Positions 16,779 to 18,731 of a stretch of 18,731 nucleotides of DNA are shown here, in pieces. The stretch is taken from NCBI GenBank assembly GCA_025350365.1, contig JANXXY010000382.1, positions 1 through 18,731 on the forward strand. Direction: 5' to 3'. The DNA comes from Bacteroidales bacterium. Lineage in GTDB: Bacteria; Bacteroidota; Bacteroidia; Bacteroidales; JAAUTT01. Position numbers and translations under genes: made by a program. The notes below the pieces were generated by a model. The model did not search any database. It was not told the DNA's origin and worked only from the letters and a program-made list of their open reading frames with translations. Each line of letters begins with the position of its first letter. Position 1 is the stretch's first letter.

Positions 16779-17606
16779 ATGAAAATCGGATTCAGATTAC
16801 TCCTCATCAGTTTGTTTTTGTTTTTTTTAGCAAATTCATACGGACAACAAATCTTATGGTGGCATATTGTCCAAGGTGATAAAGATTATGATCCTAAACA
16901 TTATGTAGATTGTTTAGCAGGGAAATCTTACATGTTCGAAAAGGAGAGATGTATAGAGGCTTGTAAAAGCAAGATGCCTGGCATTTTTTATGATACATTG
17001 AAATTATACTCTCATGATTTTTTATTGAGCCTTGACTACAAAAAAAGGTACACACCCACAATTGCATGGTTTATGGGATTACTTAATTTGCCTGATAGCA
17101 TTAAACAATATATGTTATACGATACAATTACTCCGCTATACGTAAAAGCAAGATTAGGTGATAAACAAGCTGAAAAAATGGTTTTAGCAGAATATAAAAG
17201 AAGAATTACGAATCGAAAGGATTCTATTTTTTTGGATTGGGCAGACAAAGATATTATGTGGGAAGTTTTGTACATTAATACCCCAAATGCAACAAAAACA
17301 TTTGTTAAAGGATTTAAAACCAAAGCATTTTATTATGATTCATATTATCATTATCACTCTTCTTTACTTAAAAATTTATTTCTTTGGTATTCTTCTTTTT
17401 ATAAAAGTGAAGTAATTAAAAATATTTTAGAATCTCCTGGCTATATGGTGTTGTTATATACAAATGATATTAGAAAGGAGTCTGATATAGAACTTTGCTT
17501 TAAAAAATTAAATAAAGAAATAAAGAAAAAACATAATGTAAGAGTCAAGATAAAAGCTCATTATTTAATCAAAGCAAGTGAATATAAATATTATATGACT
17601 TATTAA
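16779..17606 (+). CDS. Exported protein of unknown family, candidate partner/immunity of the FN3-metallopeptidase protein
   Basis: 275 residues that I do not recognise. Residues 1-22 form a clear signal peptide (FRLLLISLFLFFLANSYG before QQ), so the mature protein is periplasmic or surface-exposed. The mature part is rich in Tyr, Lys and aromatic residues, has three cysteines close to the N-terminus (VDCLAG, ERCIEAC) that could form a disulfide, and ends in a lysine-rich segment (KKLNKEIKKKHNVRVKIK). The ATG lies four bases after the stop of the FN3 protein, and the gene shares the same low GC as that protein's C-terminal half, unlike the next gene. Co-acquisition with the toxin-like tip suggests a cognate inhibitor, but an accessory effector or unrelated cargo is also possible. 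Confidence 0.65.
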   Translation: MKIGFRLLLISLFLFFLANSYGQQILWWHIVQGDKDYDPKHYVDCLAGKSYMFEKERCIEACKSKMPGIFYDTLKLYSHDFLLSLDYKKRYTPTIAWFMGLLNLPDSIKQYMLYDTITPLYVKARLGDKQAEKMVLAEYKRRITNRKDSIFLDWADKDIMWEVLYINTPNATKTFVKGFKTKAFYYDSYYHYHSSLLKNLFLWYSSFYKSEVIKNILESPGYMVLLYTNDIRKESDIELCFKKLNKEIKKKHNVRVKIKAHYLIKASEYKYYMTY

Positions 17607-17624
17607 TCACATAAACTCAAAACC

Positions 17625-18089
17625 ATGAAAAAAGCATTATTAAGTTTATTCGCATTAGCCATTGTAATAATGGCCTGTAAGAAAGAAGATTCTGTAACCA
17701 AAACACCAGGAGAGTACCTGAAGGCGCATACCTGGGCAACTATTTCAATGACAATTAATCCCGCCAATGACTGGTACCAGACAGGGAATAAAATTACCGA
17801 TTTGTATGCCGCTTTGGACGAATGCGAAAAAGATAATCGACTGGAGTTTGATGCTGATAGTACGTATGAGACTCTTACCGAAGCAATTAAATGCCAGGTT
17901 GGTGAAGCTGACAAAATAAAAAATGGCAGTTATTCCATTTCCAAAGACCAGAAATACATTACTCGTCCCGATTTTACTGTACCTTCTTTAATAAAAGAAA
18001 TATCCGACTCAAAGGCAGTGTTTGAAACTACCTTTACTGATAAGGATAAAGTACAATATGTAATCACAGAAACATATATGGCAAAATAA
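17625..18089 (+). CDS. Lipocalin-like lipoprotein
   Basis: 154-residue lipoprotein: the signal sequence MKKALLSLFALAIVIMAC places the lipidated cysteine at residue 18, followed by KKED. The mature part resembles Bacteroidota lipocalin-like proteins: an early 'HTWATISMTI' strand, then DECEKDNRLEFDADSTYE and IKCQVG, whose two cysteines probably form the disulfide common in that family, and a late ITETYMAK strand. Ligand unknown. Its base composition returns to the level of the housekeeping genes, so it probably belongs to the older part of the locus. It starts 18 bases after the 275-residue gene and is followed by a strong hairpin, making it the last gene of this unit. Confidence 0.8.
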   Translation: MKKALLSLFALAIVIMACKKEDSVTKTPGEYLKAHTWATISMTINPANDWYQTGNKITDLYAALDECEKDNRLEFDADSTYETLTEAIKCQVGEADKIKNGSYSISKDQKYITRPDFTVPSLIKEISDSKAVFETTFTDKDKVQYVITETYMAK

Positions 18090-18133
18090 AGCATAGAATG
18101 TTTGATTAAGTTTCTACTATTCTTAATAAGAGA

Positions 18134-18199
18134 AAAGAGGTTGGATATGCACGACGAAGTTAGACAACAAATATAACTTCGCCGTGCAAAAGCCTCTTT
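18134..18199. terminator. Large nested hairpin after the lipoprotein gene
   Basis: AAAGAGG (18134-18140) pairs with CCTCTTT (18193-18199). Inside it, GCACGACGAAGTT (18149-18161) pairs with AACTTCGCCGTGC (18175-18187) with a single A-C mismatch. The structure lies 45 bases after the lipoprotein stop and before the next exported gene. There is no long T-run, so termination efficiency is uncertain. It could also be a dispersed palindromic repeat. Confidence 0.55.
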
Positions 18200-18324
18200 C
18201 ACATTAAAATGATTCTCTTGATTGCTTAAAAATGAGCAACCTTAATGATAAAAAGAATTTCAAAATGAGGATAAATTGTCTACCATATACTAGCCGATTA
18301 AAAACAAATCAGTTCAAAAAAGAC

Positions 18325-18636
18325 ATGATGCACCGAATTTTACCCTACTTATTGACCATTTTCTTATTTAGTATAGGATTATCTATATTGAGAGGTGCGG
18401 ATCCAGCATCAAATAACGTAAATATAGAGACCACCCGAAAAATTACCTTTGCAAAAAATAATATAGAAAATAGTTATTTGCCACAAAATCAAGGTACACC
18501 AGATACTACTTCTGAGGCACCTGTAACTAAAGAAGAAAGTGAAATTCGTACCTTGGCAGCTTACATCAAAGAGCAGAACCGTTATATCGAGAGGATCGAT
18601 TCCTCAACGGTGATGGATTTACCAGCTGGTATTTAA
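18325..18636 (+). CDS. Start of another exported protein of the locus, ended early by an in-frame TAA
   Basis: The ATG pair at 18325/18328 begins a signal peptide (MHRILPYLLTIFLFSIGLSILRGA). An upstream ATG at 18232 would add 31 polar, basic residues in front of it and is less likely. The mature part is Ser/Thr/Asn-rich, then forms a helix (EESEIRTLAAYIKEQNRYIERID), then SSTVMDLPAGI and TAA at 18634-18636. In Bacteroidota proteins I recall, the motif LP-x-GI is followed by 'GG..YTI.I' and a 'TP.GA.L' segment. That is what follows here in the same frame after the stop, so the protein appears truncated at its conserved start. Either this is a pseudogene or the stop is bypassed. Confidence 0.6.
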   Translation: MMHRILPYLLTIFLFSIGLSILRGADPASNNVNIETTRKITFAKNNIENSYLPQNQGTPDTTSEAPVTKEESEIRTLAAYIKEQNRYIERIDSSTVMDLPAGI

Positions 18637-18731
18637 AGTAAAGGCGGCACATTGGATTATACGATCATTATTAAACGATTGGTAACAACCCCCGATAGCG
18701 GCGCTTTCCTTGAAGTTTGTTTGTCATTCGA
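18637..18731 (+). pseudogene. Continuation of the same protein beyond the stop (partial at window edge)
   Basis: After TAA 18634-18636 the same frame stays open to the window end, with no further stop in 31 codons. It reads SKGGTLDYTIII...TTPDSGAFLEVCLSF, resembling the beta-rich start of large Bacteroidota surface proteins ('GG..YTI.I ... TP.GA.L'). This strongly suggests that the coding sequence originally ran through the TAA. Confidence 0.5.

Noticed and set aside
18232..18324. ATG at 18232 as the start of the last gene
   Set aside because: It would put 31 polar, basic residues before an otherwise normal signal peptide beginning at 18325 or 18328.
11575..18636. Alternative genetic code in which TAA is a sense codon
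   Set aside because: alaS, rlmI, DUF5063 and the FN3 gene end in TAA at the expected family length or just before the next gene, and their interiors are free of TAA.

Overview
The window looks like chromosomal DNA from a Bacteroidota bacterium, most likely class Bacteroidia. It is AT-rich and has no Shine-Dalgarno sequences in front of the clear genes. Several promoters match the Bacteroidota pattern TAnnTTTG, once with TTTG 19 bases upstream. The protein families (patatin/BamA fusion, DUF5063, lipocalin-like lipoprotein, large FN3 surface protein) are typical of that phylum. No rRNA, tRNA, CRISPR array, integrase or transposase gene was found.

Positions 1-10826 are a conserved housekeeping region. 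A partial M23-peptidase gene faces left and is divergent from alaS (alanyl-tRNA synthetase). A 163-bp MITE-like inverted repeat follows. Next are a secreted patatin phospholipase fused to an Omp85-type barrel and a long-chain acyl-CoA ligase, both rightward. Leftward genes come next: ruvX-def, then DUF5063 / 3'-5' exonuclease / RlmI-like rRNA methyltransferase, which looks like one operon.

Positions 10827-11493 have no convincing gene. They hold a promoter, small inverted repeats and one hairpin followed by a T-run.

Positions 11494-18731 are an accessory envelope/secretion locus, all rightward and tightly spaced: an outer-membrane barrel protein, a 1191-residue exported FN3 protein ending in a putative zinc metallopeptidase domain, an exported 275-residue protein of unknown family, a lipocalin-like lipoprotein, a hairpin, and the start of another exported protein. 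From roughly base 15,000 to 17,606 the base composition falls sharply. This covers the C-terminal half of the FN3 protein plus the 275-residue gene; the sequence on both sides has ordinary composition. A conserved carrier with a foreign tip and a foreign small partner is the layout of a polymorphic toxin with its cognate gene, and this is the best candidate for a new system here.

Two genes of this locus, the barrel gene and the last gene, each have an in-frame TAA inside an otherwise open coding frame, both in the context Ile-TAA-AGT. They may be decaying genes, sequence errors or recoded genes. The housekeeping genes use TAA as a normal stop, so a different genetic code is unlikely.
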